This document shows, one piece after another, positions 55,042 through 64,000 of a stretch of 64,000 bases of DNA. A program made the position numbers and the translations under genes. A model generated the notes under the pieces. It made no database searches and was not told the DNA's origin. It was given only the letters and a program-made list of their open reading frames with translations. Every line of letters starts with the position of its first letter. Within the stretch, counting starts at the first letter, position 1. This stretch comes from Proteiniborus sp. MB09-C3 (lineage in GTDB: Bacteria > Bacillota > Clostridia > Tissierellales > Proteiniboraceae): NCBI RefSeq assembly GCF_030263895.1, contig NZ_CP127161.1:3038001-3102000 (forward strand), in the 5' to 3' direction.

Positions 55042-55117
55042 CGTCATCCTGAGCGCCAGTGAAGAATCTCTCATGTATCAAAACATGAAGTTCTTCAACT
55101 ACGTCTCAGAATGACAG
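55042..55117. repeat. Imperfect palindromic repeat CGTCATCCTGAG type
   Basis: Two arms of about 29 bases, beginning CGTCATCCTGAGCGCCAGTG and ending CGTCTCAGAATGACAG, pair with a few mismatches around an AT-rich loop. The arm sequence (GTCATTCTGAG...GAAGAATCT) is of a kind seen scattered in genomes of many unrelated bacteria. It lies between the convergent degV and pyrE ends and could work as a terminator. Confidence 0.8.
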
Positions 55118-55125
55118 GTATAAAG

Positions 55126-55689
55126 TTAGATTTTTTCCCTACTGCCGGGCTTAATAAATGGAATCCTCTCTTTACATAGTGGGCAATCATCACTTTCATA
55201 GCTTTCTATATCTAACCTTACTGCACTATAGACCGGATACTGTAATTTCCCCTTGCTTCGATCAGCTATACATGCAATCCCAACTACCTCTCCTCCTAAT
55301 TTTTTAACCACATCTGTGGCTTCTAGGGCAGATTTTCCTGTAGTCACTACATCTTCAGATATTAAGACCCTATCGCCTTTTTTTATTTCAAAACCTCTTC
55401 TTAGAACCATTTCATCATTTATCTTGTCTCTCTCTGTAAATATGGCTTTTTTCCCTAGCTGTCTCCCAATTTCATAAGCTACTATTACTCCACCCATTGC
55501 GGGTCCCAGCACAATATCTATATCCATATCCTTCAATTGCTCCACCACTATTTTTAGTATCTTTTCAGCCTCTTTTGGATATTGAAGAACCTTGGCACAT
55601 TGAACATATCTGTTGCTGTGCTTACCTGACGATAATAAAAAATGACCCTCTAATAAAGCTTCTGTTTTTTTCAAAATGTCAAATATCAT
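55126..55689 (-). CDS. pyrE: Orotate phosphoribosyltransferase
   Basis: 187 residues. PRPP motif [17 protein letters not shown] (about 108-124) and the early [13 protein letters not shown]. It turns orotate to OMP. The C-terminus has [15 protein letters not shown], the long form found in Clostridia. Last gene of the pyr operon, 1 base after pyrD. Confidence 0.95.
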   Translation of the reverse strand: MIFDILKKTEALLEGHFLLSSGKHSNRYVQCAKVLQYPKEAEKILKIVVEQLKDMDIDIVLGPAMGGVIVAYEIGRQLGKKAIFTERDKINDEMVLRRGFEIKKGDRVLISEDVVTTGKSALEATDVVKKLGGEVVGIACIADRSKGKLQYPVYSAVRLDIESYESDDCPLCKERIPFIKPGSREKI

Positions 55690-55690
55690 T

Positions 55691-56596
55691 CTAGCTCCTC
55701 CTCGCTATTCCTTTGATTTCCATAATGGATTTAATTCCTTCTCTATTTAGAAAATCTTCTATTCCTTTGATTATGTCTAGTGATATATCTGGTCTTATAA
55801 AATTAGCACTTCCCACTTGTATTGCATCTGCTCCTGCCATTATAAACTCTATGGCATCCTTCCAATTCATAATTCCGCCTATTCCAATTACCGGTACATC
55901 TACTGCTGCAGATACTTCATAAACCATCCTCAAAGCTACTGGCTTAATTGCTGGGCCAGATAGTCCAGCAAAGATATTATTAAATACCGGCTTTTTCTTA
56001 TATATGTCTATAGCCATTGCTTTAAAAGTATTTACTAAGGATAATATATCTGCCCCTGCTTCACAGCATTTTACTGCCATATCTACTATATCCTCAGCAT
56101 TAGGAGAAAGTTTTACAATAATTGGTTTTTTAGAAACCTTTTTCACCTTTGATACTATTTCCCGTGCAACCTTTGATTTTATCCCGAAAGCCATGCCCCC
56201 TTCCTTTACATTTGGACATGATATGTTAAGCTCTATAAAATCTACATTAGTGTCATTGAGCTTATCTATTCCTTCTAAATACTCCTCAATGCTTCCTCCG
56301 CCAAGATTTGCAATAATAACAGTATCAAGCTCATTCATAAAGGGCAATTCATTGGCTATAAAATTATCTATTCCTGGATTCTGGAGTCCTATGCTATTCA
56401 TTAATCCTCCTGTTGTTTCATAGAGCCTAATTCCTTCATTACCTAGCTTTTCATTTAAAGTAAGTCCCTTAGTACATATTCCTCCTAATTTAGAGACATC
56501 GAAGAAATTCGAGTACTCCTTCCCAAATCCGAATGTACCAGAAGCTGCTATTACAGGGTTTTTAAACTCAGCACCACATATATTTACCTTAAGCAT
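55691..56596 (-). CDS. pyrD: Dihydroorotate dehydrogenase B, catalytic subunit
   Basis: 301 residues, class 1B. FMN barrel with the active-site cysteine in [13 protein letters not shown] (about 125-137) and [16 protein letters not shown]. It oxidises dihydroorotate and passes electrons through PyrK to NAD+, so it suits an anaerobe. Overlaps pyrK by 8 bases. Confidence 0.95.
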   Translation of the reverse strand: MLKVNICGAEFKNPVIAASGTFGFGKEYSNFFDVSKLGGICTKGLTLNEKLGNEGIRLYETTGGLMNSIGLQNPGIDNFIANELPFMNELDTVIIANLGGGSIEEYLEGIDKLNDTNVDFIELNISCPNVKEGGMAFGIKSKVAREIVSKVKKVSKKPIIVKLSPNAEDIVDMAVKCCEAGADILSLVNTFKAMAIDIYKKKPVFNNIFAGLSGPAIKPVALRMVYEVSAAVDVPVIGIGGIMNWKDAIEFIMAGADAIQVGSANFIRPDISLDIIKGIEDFLNREGIKSIMEIKGIARRS

Positions 56597-57329
56597 GAAT
56601 TATCACATCCTCACCACTAAATACAGGCCCATCCTTACATACTGTCTTCATTCCACTATTTGTCTTGCAGGTACATCCTAAGCATGCTCCTATTCCACAT
56701 GCCATATGGTTTTCCTGGGAAATGTATATCTTTTTTTTGTTTAGAATACAAGACTTTATTACCTTATCCATCATTATACTTGGGCCACAGCTCAGTATGA
56801 TATTGTATTGTTTAGGATCAAAGATTTCTGTTATAAAGCCTTTATGACCAATTTCGCCTGTATCTGTTGCAACATATATTTCATTTACAGCACCTTTTAT
56901 TTCATCTATTAAATATACTTGCTCTCTAAATCCTGCATAAAAATCAACTTTGCAGTCTTCTAGCTGTTTTGCCACATAATACATTGGCGCTATACCGATT
57001 CCTCCTGTTACTATTGCCACTTTCCCTTTAATTTTTTCTATGTCAAATCCATTACCTAAAGGACCTAAAAGCTCAATTTGCTCATCTCTTTTTAGCTGGC
57101 TAAATAGCTTAGTTCCTTCTCCTCTCACTTCATATAGAAACTCTATTTTTTCTTTATCCAGATTATGAATGCTAATAGGTCTTGATAAAAATGGTTCCTT
57201 GTTCCATGACCTTAGCATATAAAATTGGCCTGGTTTACCTTCAAATCCACCTTTTATTGTTAATTTAAAGATTCCTTCTAAGATTTCATTGTTCTCAAAT
57301 ATTCTAGCCTTCATATGCTTTGACTGCAT
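56589..57329 (-). CDS. pyrK: Dihydroorotate dehydrogenase B, electron-transfer subunit
   Basis: 246 residues. FAD-binding RPISIHN (about 52-58), NAD-binding VTGGIGIAP, and the [2Fe-2S] cysteines in [14 protein letters not shown]...VC (about 206-222). It overlaps the end of pyrF by 26 bases. The ATG at 57329 has GGGAGG about 10 bases upstream. Confidence 0.95.
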   Translation of the reverse strand: MQSKHMKARIFENNEILEGIFKLTIKGGFEGKPGQFYMLRSWNKEPFLSRPISIHNLDKEKIEFLYEVRGEGTKLFSQLKRDEQIELLGPLGNGFDIEKIKGKVAIVTGGIGIAPMYYVAKQLEDCKVDFYAGFREQVYLIDEIKGAVNEIYVATDTGEIGHKGFITEIFDPKQYNIILSCGPSIMMDKVIKSCILNKKKIYISQENHMACGIGACLGCTCKTNSGMKTVCKDGPVFSGEDVIIHA

Positions 57330-58176
57330 TATTTATGGCCTCCCTCATAGATAACACTTCTTCTCTAGCATAGATATCAAATTCATTCTCCATATTATGC
57401 TTTTTATAGGCAAGGAGAATACCTCTAGAGGAATTTACTATGCCTCCGTTTCCATGCTTCAAATATCTCGCCACATCCTCAGCTGTTCCTCCCTGAGCTC
57501 CATACCCGGGTATGAGAAAGAACAGATTATTTAGACTTTCTCTAATATTCTTAGCCTCATCTGAATGAGTACACCCTACAACTCCTCCTATGGAACTATA
57601 GCCATATCTTCCTAAATATTCACTTCCTAGGTTTTTAATTTTTTCACCTACAGTCTTATAGACTGGATTATTGTTGTAATCCTTAATATACTGGATATCA
57701 TGAGCACCCTCGTTTGAAGTTCTGATGAGAATAAATAACCCTTTTTCTTTTTCTCTGACATAGTTTAGATATGGTTTTATGCTGTCCATTCCCATATAAG
57801 GACTTAATGTTATGAAATCGCTTTCGAAATCTCCTTCAAGGTGAGCTTTTGCATACATCTCAGCTGTTTTTGAAATATCTCCTTTTTTTATATCTGCTAT
57901 TACTAAGCAGCCTTTGCTTTTAATATATTGAATTGTTTTTTTGTAGGCAATTAATCCATCTATACCTAAGGCCTCGTAGTATGCAATCTGTATCTTAAAA
58001 CATGCTGAAATATCGTAAGTAGCATCTATTATTCTTCTGTTAAATTCAAATATTGAATCAGATATTTTCATATATTTTTTTATAATATTTTCAGGTATAT
58101 ATTCAATTGAAGTATCTAGCCCCACACAAACTACGCCTTTCTCTGATACTGATTCATATAATTTATCAATTATCAT
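57304..58176 (-). CDS. pyrF: Orotidine 5'-phosphate decarboxylase, type 2
   Basis: 290 residues, the long type 2 form. GVVCVGLDTS at the N-terminus and the catalytic lysine region VIADIKKGDISKTAEMYA (about 88-105). It makes UMP. The start at 58176 follows GGAGGAG; the first codons overlap the end of pyrC by 11 bases. Confidence 0.95.
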   Translation of the reverse strand: MIIDKLYESVSEKGVVCVGLDTSIEYIPENIIKKYMKISDSIFEFNRRIIDATYDISACFKIQIAYYEALGIDGLIAYKKTIQYIKSKGCLVIADIKKGDISKTAEMYAKAHLEGDFESDFITLSPYMGMDSIKPYLNYVREKEKGLFILIRTSNEGAHDIQYIKDYNNNPVYKTVGEKIKNLGSEYLGRYGYSSIGGVVGCTHSDEAKNIRESLNNLFFLIPGYGAQGGTAEDVARYLKHGNGGIVNSSRGILLAYKKHNMENEFDIYAREEVLSMREAINNAVKAYEG

Positions 58177-59371
58177 AATTAATCTCCTCCCTAGAATACA
58201 TAACTTCACCAGCTTTTATAGTTGTCTCTATGATTCCCCAAACCTTTGCCTTATTAAAGGGGGTATTTTTACCCTTTGATAAGAAGCCTGATGAATCTAT
58301 TTCATACATCTTTTCTATATCGACTAGAACTAAATCTCCATCATAGCCTTCCTTAACTTGTCCTTTGTTTAATCCCATTAATTCAGCAGGATTTTTTGAC
58401 ATAAGCTCTGATAATCTATTTAAGGAAATGTGTCCTTCTTTAACCAGTTTTGTTAAACACACAGAAAATGCCGTTTCTAACCCAGATATACCAGGAGCTT
58501 TTTTCTCTTTATCTAAGGCACTATGAGGAGCATGATCTGTAGCTATTACGTCTACCCAGCCATCCTTTATGCCTTTTATGAGAAATTCCACATCCTCCTC
58601 AGTTCTAAGTGGAGGATTTACTGTGTATTCAGTTTTGTCATCTAATGCGATATGGTGGGGAGTTACTTCACAGGTTACTCTAATTCCCTTTTTCTTTCCC
58701 TCAATTATATATTGTAATGCCTCCTTTGTACTTACATGAGCCATGTGAAGTCTAACATCAGCCTTCTCTGCTAACTCTATATCTCTAGCTGTCGATATGT
58801 TTTCTGACAGTCTGGTATCATATTTGCTTATTTCTCTATCCTCTGCATGGGACATTACAATAAGGTCTTTCTCCGCTGCTTTTAGCATAGCCTCCAGCAT
58901 TACCTTATTGTTTTCTACTCCATTTCCATCATCTGATATAACTTTTACTCTAATGTCTAAGCTGTCAAGATGAGCTATGCTCTTGCCATCAAAGCCATTA
59001 GTTATGGATATAGATTGATGTACATCTATTAGACCAATTTCTTTAGCCCTATTTAAAACATAATCCGCTACTGACAGACTGCTGCACACAGGCCTAGTAT
59101 TTGCCATGAGATTCACTGCTGTATAGCCCCCTTTTAATGCTGCAAGACTTCCAGTTAATAAATCCTCCTTGTATTCAAAGCCTGGCTCCCGAAAATGACT
59201 ATGCATATCTATAAAAGAAGGTAGAAGGATAAATCCTTCTGCCTTAATGATAGGACAATTTTTTTGAATATTTGGGCCTATTTCTTGAATAATTCCATTT
59301 TCAATATACACATCTGATATACAGTCCTTGTCACAATCAATTACTCTGGCTCCCTTTATGAGCAAGTCCAT
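58166..59371 (-). CDS. pyrC: Dihydroorotase
   Basis: 401 residues, amidohydrolase barrel. Zinc ligands in DMHSHFREPGFEYKED (about 57-72), MSHAED and HMAHVSTKEA, and the late ATDHAPHS (about 280). It cyclises carbamoyl aspartate. Third gene of the operon, 3 bases after pyrI. Confidence 0.96.
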   Translation of the reverse strand: MDLLIKGARVIDCDKDCISDVYIENGIIQEIGPNIQKNCPIIKAEGFILLPSFIDMHSHFREPGFEYKEDLLTGSLAALKGGYTAVNLMANTRPVCSSLSVADYVLNRAKEIGLIDVHQSISITNGFDGKSIAHLDSLDIRVKVISDDGNGVENNKVMLEAMLKAAEKDLIVMSHAEDREISKYDTRLSENISTARDIELAEKADVRLHMAHVSTKEALQYIIEGKKKGIRVTCEVTPHHIALDDKTEYTVNPPLRTEEDVEFLIKGIKDGWVDVIATDHAPHSALDKEKKAPGISGLETAFSVCLTKLVKEGHISLNRLSELMSKNPAELMGLNKGQVKEGYDGDLVLVDIEKMYEIDSSGFLSKGKNTPFNKAKVWGIIETTIKAGEVMYSREEINYDN

Positions 59372-59374
59372 GAT

Positions 59375-59806
59375 TTACACCTCCTGAAAGTGATATATTT
59401 CATCACAGTATTCACATCTATATAGACCTTGCTTCTCATCTACTAAAGCAAACCTATGAGTTATATTTCTTTCTATAGAAGTAACGCATCTAGGATTTTT
59501 ACATTTGATTATTTCTTCTACATTTCTAGGAAGCCTAGGCTTTATCTTTTCAATGATGACTTCATCCTCGATTATATTTACTGTTATATTTGAATCAATG
59601 AGTCCAAGTACTGTTAAATCGAAATCTATTACATTTTCAATTTTGATAATATCTTTTTTACCACGTTTTTTACTTGAAGCATTTTTTATTAGCGCTACAG
59701 TAAAATTTGCCTTATCTAAGCCTAAATAGTTGAATATCCTCACTCCTTGTCCTGCTTCTATGTGATCAATTACTATTCCTCTTTTAATGCTATTTATAGT
59801 AACCAT
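59375..59806 (-). CDS. pyrI: Aspartate carbamoyltransferase regulatory subunit
   Basis: 143 residues. Allosteric N-terminal domain ([15 protein letters not shown]) and a zinc domain with four cysteines in CKNPRCVT and CEYC. It binds CTP/ATP and controls PyrB. Overlaps the pyrB stop by one base. Confidence 0.96.
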   Translation of the reverse strand: MVTINSIKRGIVIDHIEAGQGVRIFNYLGLDKANFTVALIKNASSKKRGKKDIIKIENVIDFDLTVLGLIDSNITVNIIEDEVIIEKIKPRLPRNVEEIIKCKNPRCVTSIERNITHRFALVDEKQGLYRCEYCDEIYHFQEV

Positions 59807-60732
59807 TATTTATCCACCCCCAAAAGTTTTGACATAAGAGCCATCCTTGCAAACATGCCATACCTAGCCTGTTTAAAATAGCAGGCTCTAGGGTCACTAT
59901 CAACCTCATATGAAATTTCGTTGACTCTTGGAAGGGGGTGCATGACAATCATATCAGTCTTTGCTTGAAGCATCTTTTCAGCATTTAAAATATAACTGTC
60001 CTTAAGCCTTACGTAATCTTCTTCATTAAAGAATCTTTCTCTCTGTACTCTTGTCATGTAGAGAATGTCTAGCTCGCCCATATAATCTTCTATTTTTTCT
60101 GCTTCTATAAAGGAGATATTATTTTTTTCTAGTATTTCTTTTCTTATATATTCTGGAATATGCAATTCTGAAGGGGATATCAATACGAATTTGTTGTTTT
60201 CATACCTTGACATTGCTTTGATAAGTGAATGAACTGTCCTTCCAAATTTAAGATCTCCACATAGTCCTATGGTTAAATTTGAAAGGCGTTTTTTTATGCT
60301 TCTAATGGTAAGAAGATCGGTTAATGTCTGAGTTGGATGATGGTGTCCTCCATCACCTGCATTAATTAATGGGATATTTGAATGTAATGAAGCAAGCTTT
60401 GGTGCTCCTTCTTTGGGATGTCTCATAACTGCTATATCTGCATAGCAGCCAATTGTTCTGATAGTATCTGCTATGCTTTCTCCTTTTGCAACTGAGCTTG
60501 AGTTAGGCTCTGAAAAGCCTATTACTCTTCCTCCTAATCTTAGCATTGCAGCCTCGAAGCTTAATCTAGTTCTCGTGCTTGGCTCAAAGAACATAGTTGC
60601 TAGTATTTTCCCATCACATATATGGGCATATTCTTTAGGAGCATTAATCATTTCATCTGCTAAATCAAATATCTCTTTAAGCTCATCATTTGTAAAATCC
60701 ATGGGTTCAATTAAATGTCTTCCTGTTAACAT
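59806..60732 (-). CDS. pyrB: Aspartate carbamoyltransferase catalytic subunit
   Basis: 308 residues. Carbamoyl-phosphate loop [15 protein letters not shown] (about 50-64), the HPTQTLTDL motif (about 130) and [10 protein letters not shown] (about 263). First committed step of pyrimidine synthesis. Start at 60732 behind AAGGAGG; an 8-codon extension lacks a site. First gene of pyrBICFKDE; its ribosome binding site is covered by a PyrR-type site. Confidence 0.97.
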   Translation of the reverse strand: MLTGRHLIEPMDFTNDELKEIFDLADEMINAPKEYAHICDGKILATMFFEPSTRTRLSFEAAMLRLGGRVIGFSEPNSSSVAKGESIADTIRTIGCYADIAVMRHPKEGAPKLASLHSNIPLINAGDGGHHHPTQTLTDLLTIRSIKKRLSNLTIGLCGDLKFGRTVHSLIKAMSRYENNKFVLISPSELHIPEYIRKEILEKNNISFIEAEKIEDYMGELDILYMTRVQRERFFNEEDYVRLKDSYILNAEKMLQAKTDMIVMHPLPRVNEISYEVDSDPRACYFKQARYGMFARMALMSKLLGVDK

Positions 60733-60738
60733 ATTATT

Positions 60739-60762
60739 CCTCCTTTTCAGTCTCACTGGACT
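60739..60762 (-). promoter_or_regulatory. PyrR-type site over the pyrB ribosome binding site
   Basis: The minus strand reads AGTCCAGTGAGACTGAAAAG, close to the PyrR RNA-binding loop, followed at once by GAGG of the pyrB Shine-Dalgarno sequence. Binding of PyrR with UMP here would block ribosomes. Confidence 0.7.
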
Positions 60763-60775
60763 ATTTTAAAGGCAT

Positions 60776-60859
60776 AAAAAAACCTCCATAGGAAGGCACA
60801 CTAATAGACAGCTTAAAAACAAGCATCCTTATTTACTCCTTCCCAATCTCTCTGGATTA
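60776..60859 (-). promoter_or_regulatory. PyrR attenuator leader of the pyr operon
   Basis: AATCCAGAGAGATTGGGAAGG (minus strand, from 60858) matches the PyrR binding loop, including the core TCCAGAGAG. Downstream CTTCC TAT GGAGG followed by seven T (60776-60793) is a weak terminator stem. This is the standard Firmicute arrangement for UMP-dependent attenuation. pyrR itself is not in the window. Confidence 0.82.
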
Positions 60860-60888
60860 GATTAAAGGTTTTTTTATTGTCTGTAGGT

Positions 60889-60917
60889 ATATTATCATTT
60901 GAATAATAAAAAGTCAA
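60889..60917 (-). promoter_or_regulatory. Sigma-A promoter of the pyr operon
   Basis: TTGACT (60912-60917), 17 bases and TAATAT (60889-60894) on the minus strand. Confidence 0.85.
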
Positions 60918-60995
60918 CATTAATTTTGCTAGCAGTCTCTCTACACAAATTTATTTGCTCCTAATGGACACTCCTATCATAAGCCTACAATAGAG

Positions 60996-61054
60996 TTTGA
61001 CCTACCAGCGATTTTTCGATAGAAATGCTCGGAAAATCGGGTTAGGTCATAAAA
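60996..61054. repeat. Interspersed palindromic repeat, copy 3
   Basis: Same hairpin as copy 1: GACCTA/TAGGTC and CGATTTTTCGA/TCGGAAAATCG. It ends GGGTTAGGTCATAAAA directly against the cot gene terminator. ATTTATTTGCTC occurs about 48 bases upstream, as in copy 1. Confidence 0.8.
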
Positions 61055-61072
61055 GGACTCAAAATGAGTCCC
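61055..61072 (-). terminator. Terminator of the cot genes
   Basis: GGGACTC ATTTT GAGTCC followed by TTTTATG on the minus strand. Confidence 0.75.
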
Positions 61073-61075
61073 AAT

Positions 61076-61324
61076 TTATGGTTGATTCAATTGATTTTTA
61101 ATTTGGCTAATGTCTTGTTGATTAGCTGTTGGTGGCGATGAAGTATATCCTTTTTGCTCTGCAATTTGTGATAGCTGGTACTGGAACTGCTCTGCTTCGT
61201 CTCTTAATTTTTGTAGGGCGCTTCTTAATTGCTGGTTTGAACAGCCAGTTATTGCCATTCCATAGGACTGTATACTTGACTTAGTCATTGCTAAAACATC
61301 ATTTACAATATCTCTTTCTTGCAA
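61076..61324 (-). CDS. CotF-like spore coat protein
   Basis: 82 residues: a four-helix-type half domain (DIVNDVLAMTKSSIQSYGMAI) with a Gln/Pro-rich tail. It resembles the second half of the CotF/coat protein family. It follows a partner gene by 15 bases and is probably co-transcribed and co-assembled with it. Confidence 0.8.
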   Translation of the reverse strand: MQERDIVNDVLAMTKSSIQSYGMAITGCSNQQLRSALQKLRDEAEQFQYQLSQIAEQKGYTSSPPTANQQDISQIKNQLNQP

Positions 61325-61339
61325 ATAAAATACCTCCTC

Positions 61340-61546
61340 TTATATTGATTGAATAAGGTTCTGTGCAGTAGTATTTGCGTCTTGAGCTCCTTGGCTGAAC
61401 ATTTGTTTTAATTGTGTATCTTGACACATACTTGCATATTCGTATAGTTTTGTCGTCATTAGCTTGTGGTTACTTATGATTTCACTAAGATTTTGAAGCT
61501 CTGCTTGATTTATCTGGGTTAAATTAAGTGGATTTTGTAAAGTCAT
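61340..61546 (-). CDS. CotF-like spore coat protein, small partner
   Basis: 68 residues, helical, with LSEIISNHKLMTTKLYEYASM and the end QDANTTAQNLIQSI. It resembles the first helical pair of CotF-type coat proteins. AAAGGAGAA precedes the ATG. First gene of a two-gene unit. Confidence 0.8.
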   Translation of the reverse strand: MTLQNPLNLTQINQAELQNLSEIISNHKLMTTKLYEYASMCQDTQLKQMFSQGAQDANTTAQNLIQSI

Positions 61547-61652
61547 AAAATTTCTCCTTTCTTTTTGTACAATATCTTACAATTCTAAAACCTCTGCTTT
61601 TTATATTTTGCCTCATAACACAAAATTTTATTATATAATTTTTTAAAAAAGG

Positions 61653-61681
61653 TTGACAAAAGATATAATAATAATTAGAAT
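61653..61681 (+). promoter_or_regulatory. Sigma-A promoter of metNIQ
   Basis: TTGACA (61653-61658), 17 bases and TAGAAT (61676-61681). Confidence 0.9.
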
Positions 61682-61720
61682 AGATAAGTATAGTAACAAT
61701 AATAAAACAAATATTGAACT

Positions 61721-61880
61721 CTTATCTAGAGAGGTGGAGGGACGGGCCCGATGAAACCCAGCAACCAGTGTTATTTAACACGAAGGTGCTAATTCCTGCA
61801 GCAAAAATGCTGAAAGATGAGGGAGGATAAATAGCATATGTATTTTACCTCTTTCGTTTGAAAGAGGTTTTTTAATTATA
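61721..61880 (+). promoter_or_regulatory. SAM-I riboswitch (S-box)
   Basis: The conserved core is complete: CTTATCTAGAGAGGTGGAGG, GGGCCCGATGAAACCCAGCA and the AAGGTGCTAATTCC and GATGAG elements. The terminator CCTCTTTC/GAAAGAGG with T6 follows (61848-61873). It shuts the methionine transporter operon when SAM is abundant. Confidence 0.97.
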
Positions 61881-61974
61881 TAAGGATTATTTAGAGAAAA
61901 TAGGTTTAACTATCTATTATAGATGATTTTCATTTGTGAGGTTTAGTACAGTAATTCATTAAAGGAGTGAAGCA

Positions 61975-62988
61975 ATGATTGATATTAAGAATGTAAGTAA
62001 AGTTTATAAAAGTAAGTCTTCTGATGTAGAGGCTTTAAAAGATATTAATTTACAAATAGATAGAGGAGAAATATTTGGAATAATCGGTCTCAGCGGAGCA
62101 GGAAAATCTACTCTCATAAGAACTATCAATAGGCTAGAGGAGCCAACGGAAGGCACTATTATTGTCAATGGAGAAGATGTAACTAATCTAGATAAAAGAG
62201 ACCTACGAAACACAAGAAAAGAAATCGGAATGATATTTCAGCATTTTAATTTATTAAATTCAAGAACTGTATATAATAATATAGCCTTTCCTCTAGAAAT
62301 AAATAGCTATGATAAGCAAACTATAGAAAAAAGAGTAAATGAATTACTAGAGGTCGTTGAGTTAGTTGATAAAAAAAATGTATATCCGTCGCAGCTAAGC
62401 GGAGGACAAAAGCAAAGAGTTGCCATAGCCCGTGCACTTGCCAACAATCCAAAGATACTTCTATGTGATGAGGCTACATCAGCTCTAGATCCTAAAACCA
62501 CTAAGGCAATACTTGATCTAATTAGAAAAATAAGAAAAGAATTCAATCTAACAGTAGTTCTTATAACTCACCAGATGGAGGTTATAAAAGAAATATGTGA
62601 TAGAGTAGCCATAATAGAGGCTGGCAAAATAATCGAACTAAATACAGTAGAAGAAATATTCGCTAAACCTAAGACTAATACTGCAAAGGCATTTATTTCT
62701 CACATTCATAGAAGTGATGAAGAAAAGATAATATATCCTAAAACCCCAGGCTCCACTGTAATTAGACTTAGCTACTTAGGCGATTCTGCTAAGAAGCCTA
62801 TTATATCAAGTCTAATCAGAGAATTTGATATTGATATAAATATACTGTCTGGAGATATTGATGAATTACAATCCACTAGTGTGGGCAGCCTTTTAATTCA
62901 GGTTTTAGGTGATAATAAGGAAATAGAAAAAGCCTTTGAGTGGCTCAAAAAACAGAATATTGACCTGGAGGTGATATGGAATGGATAA
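61975..62988 (+). CDS. metN: Methionine ABC transporter, ATP-binding protein
   Basis: 337 residues. Walker A GLSGAGKST (about 38-46), signature LSGGQKQRVAIARAL, Walker B ILLCDEATSALD, and a C-terminal NIL domain (about 260-335) that senses methionine. Start at 61975 behind GGAGTG. The S-box upstream supports methionine as substrate. Confidence 0.97.
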   Translation: MIDIKNVSKVYKSKSSDVEALKDINLQIDRGEIFGIIGLSGAGKSTLIRTINRLEEPTEGTIIVNGEDVTNLDKRDLRNTRKEIGMIFQHFNLLNSRTVYNNIAFPLEINSYDKQTIEKRVNELLEVVELVDKKNVYPSQLSGGQKQRVAIARALANNPKILLCDEATSALDPKTTKAILDLIRKIRKEFNLTVVLITHQMEVIKEICDRVAIIEAGKIIELNTVEEIFAKPKTNTAKAFISHIHRSDEEKIIYPKTPGSTVIRLSYLGDSAKKPIISSLIREFDIDINILSGDIDELQSTSVGSLLIQVLGDNKEIEKAFEWLKKQNIDLEVIWNG

Positions 62989-63634
62989 TCTAATTTCTCT
63001 TTTACTTCCTTCCTTATGGGAAACTATTGTAATGGTAGCTTTATCTACAGTGTTTTCACTGGCACTAGGATTTCCTCTAGGCATACTATTAGTTATAACA
63101 GAAAAAGATGGAATATGGGAAAAGCCAGCATTAAATTCTATACTAAGTGCTATAGTAAATATATTTCGATCATTTCCATTTATTATATTGATGATATTTG
63201 TCATGCCATTAACTAAACTAATAATTGGTAAATCCATAGGAACGCTTGCAACTGTAGTGCCTTTATCCATTGCAGCGGCACCTTTTGTAGCTAGAATTAT
63301 TGAAGGAGCATTAAAAGAAGTAGACAAAGGAATAATAGAAGCCGTTTCCTCAATGGGTGCTTCTACTTTTGAAATAATAACTAAGGTATTAATTCCAGAA
63401 GCTATGCCTTCATTAGTACTTGGGATTACATTAACCATAATAAACCTAATAGGATATTCCGCTATGGCTGGAGCAATAGGAGGAGGTGGACTAGGGGACT
63501 TAGCTATACGTTATGGTTATCATAGATTTCAAACTGATGTAATGATCGCTTCTGTAGTTCTTATAATAATATTAGTTCAAGCGATACAATTTATAGGTAA
63601 CACAATAGCACTAATAATTGATAAAAGAAAATAA
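62981..63634 (+). CDS. metI: Methionine ABC transporter, permease
   Basis: 217 residues, five membrane segments, with the ATPase-contact loop EAVSSMGASTFEIITKVLIPEA (key EAVSSMGAS...PEA, about 125-147). Overlaps metN by 8 bases. Confidence 0.97.
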   Translation: MDNLISLLLPSLWETIVMVALSTVFSLALGFPLGILLVITEKDGIWEKPALNSILSAIVNIFRSFPFIILMIFVMPLTKLIIGKSIGTLATVVPLSIAAAPFVARIIEGALKEVDKGIIEAVSSMGASTFEIITKVLIPEAMPSLVLGITLTIINLIGYSAMAGAIGGGGLGDLAIRYGYHRFQTDVMIASVVLIIILVQAIQFIGNTIALIIDKRK

Positions 63635-63647
63635 GGGGGAATATGTG

Positions 63648-64000
63648 ATGAAAAAATCTTTAAATGTTTTATTAGCAATTATCCTAATCACAACAATTGC
63701 AATTACTGGCTGTCAATCTAAATCTGAAAACGATAAGGTTATAGTAGTAGGAGCTTCGCCAGAGCCTCATGCACAAATGCTAGAATTAATAGCAGATGAT
63801 TTAGCAAAAGAAGGCTATGAACTTAAAATCGTGGAATTTACAGACTATGTAAAACCAAACTTAGCATTAGATGAAAAAGAACTTGATGCAAACTTTTTTC
63901 AGCATCTACCATACCTAGAGGATTTCAATGAAAAAAATAGCCTTGATTTAGTATCATTAGCAAGTACTCATATAGAGCCTATGGGACTATATTCAAAACA
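63648..64000 (+). CDS. metQ: Methionine-binding lipoprotein, cut by the window end
   Basis: The first 117 residues are present. Signal peptide with lipobox AITGC, then VIVVGASPEPHAQML, FTDYVKPNLAL and LDANFFQHLPYL, all typical of MetQ/NlpA proteins. It carries methionine to MetNI. The gene continues past base 64000. Confidence 0.95.
   Translation, partial: MKKSLNVLLAIILITTIAITGCQSKSENDKVIVVGASPEPHAQMLELIADDLAKEGYELKIVEFTDYVKPNLALDEKELDANFFQHLPYLEDFNEKNSLDLVSLASTHIEPMGLYSK

Overview
The window is AT-rich chromosomal DNA from a low-GC, spore-forming anaerobic Firmicute of class Clostridia. The evidence is several sporulation genes (a YtxC-like protein, two alpha/beta-type SASP genes, a pdaB-like deacetylase, a CotF-like coat gene pair), strong Shine-Dalgarno sites, three T-boxes, one S-box, PyrR-type leaders and a CcpA-type cre site. 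The genus cannot be fixed from the sequence alone; relatives of Tissierella, Alkaliphilus or Peptostreptococcaceae would fit.

Layout. 1-4990: ytxC, a DUF6873-like gene, a Phe-Gly-Cys tRNA operon with a partial duplicate of tRNA-Cys, hslO, a cold-shock gene, a methyltransferase and a SASP. 5200-9180: a CPBP protease, dapA-dapB, hpt and a small gene. 9181-14050: an orphan DNA adenine methyltransferase, a 43-residue membrane peptide, a two-domain SSB, a MurE-like ligase lacking the usual specificity motif, a small SASP-like gene and pdaB. 14950-16960: a T-box, probably alanine-specific, in front of an Lrp regulator and an aminotransferase. 17120-23670: an acetoacetate/short-chain fatty acid operon (thiolase, AtoE transporter, CoA-transferase A and B, MaoC hydratase) with a -24/-12 sigma-54 promoter, TATGCAAA-type operator repeats and a divergent PAS/sigma-54 activator. 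23688-38912: mixed housekeeping and unknown genes, including folC, a large unknown membrane protein, valS behind a valine T-box with a small membrane protein between them, pgsA, an orphan substrate-binding lipoprotein and a lone AAA ATPase.

39018-41150: a GNAT gene is cut in two by an IS110-family element of about 1.64 kb. Its transposase carries a one-base frameshift, and its upstream non-coding end has the folded structure expected of a bridge RNA. 41235-50506: a methyltransferase, leucine dehydrogenase with a perfect cre site over its -35 box, a secreted CAP-domain protein, a SWIM/SNF2 helicase, a short UvrC-like GIY-YIG protein, a zincin and tag. 50733-54160: a frameshifted uracil permease, and trpS behind a tryptophan T-box. 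54157-60732: degV, an interspersed palindromic repeat, and the pyrBICFKDE operon with two PyrR-type sites, one covering the pyrB ribosome binding site. 61076-64000: CotF-like genes, then an S-box-controlled metNIQ operon cut off by the window end.

Two sequence-level themes stand out. Three copies of a palindromic repeat (core GGTTAGGTCATAAAA) each abut the T-tract of a rho-independent terminator, in the same orientation. In many genes the terminator stem begins inside the last codons or at the stop codon. Amino-acid control by RNA (T-boxes for Val, Trp and probably Ala, and an S-box for Met) and pyrimidine control by PyrR dominate the regulation that can be read here.
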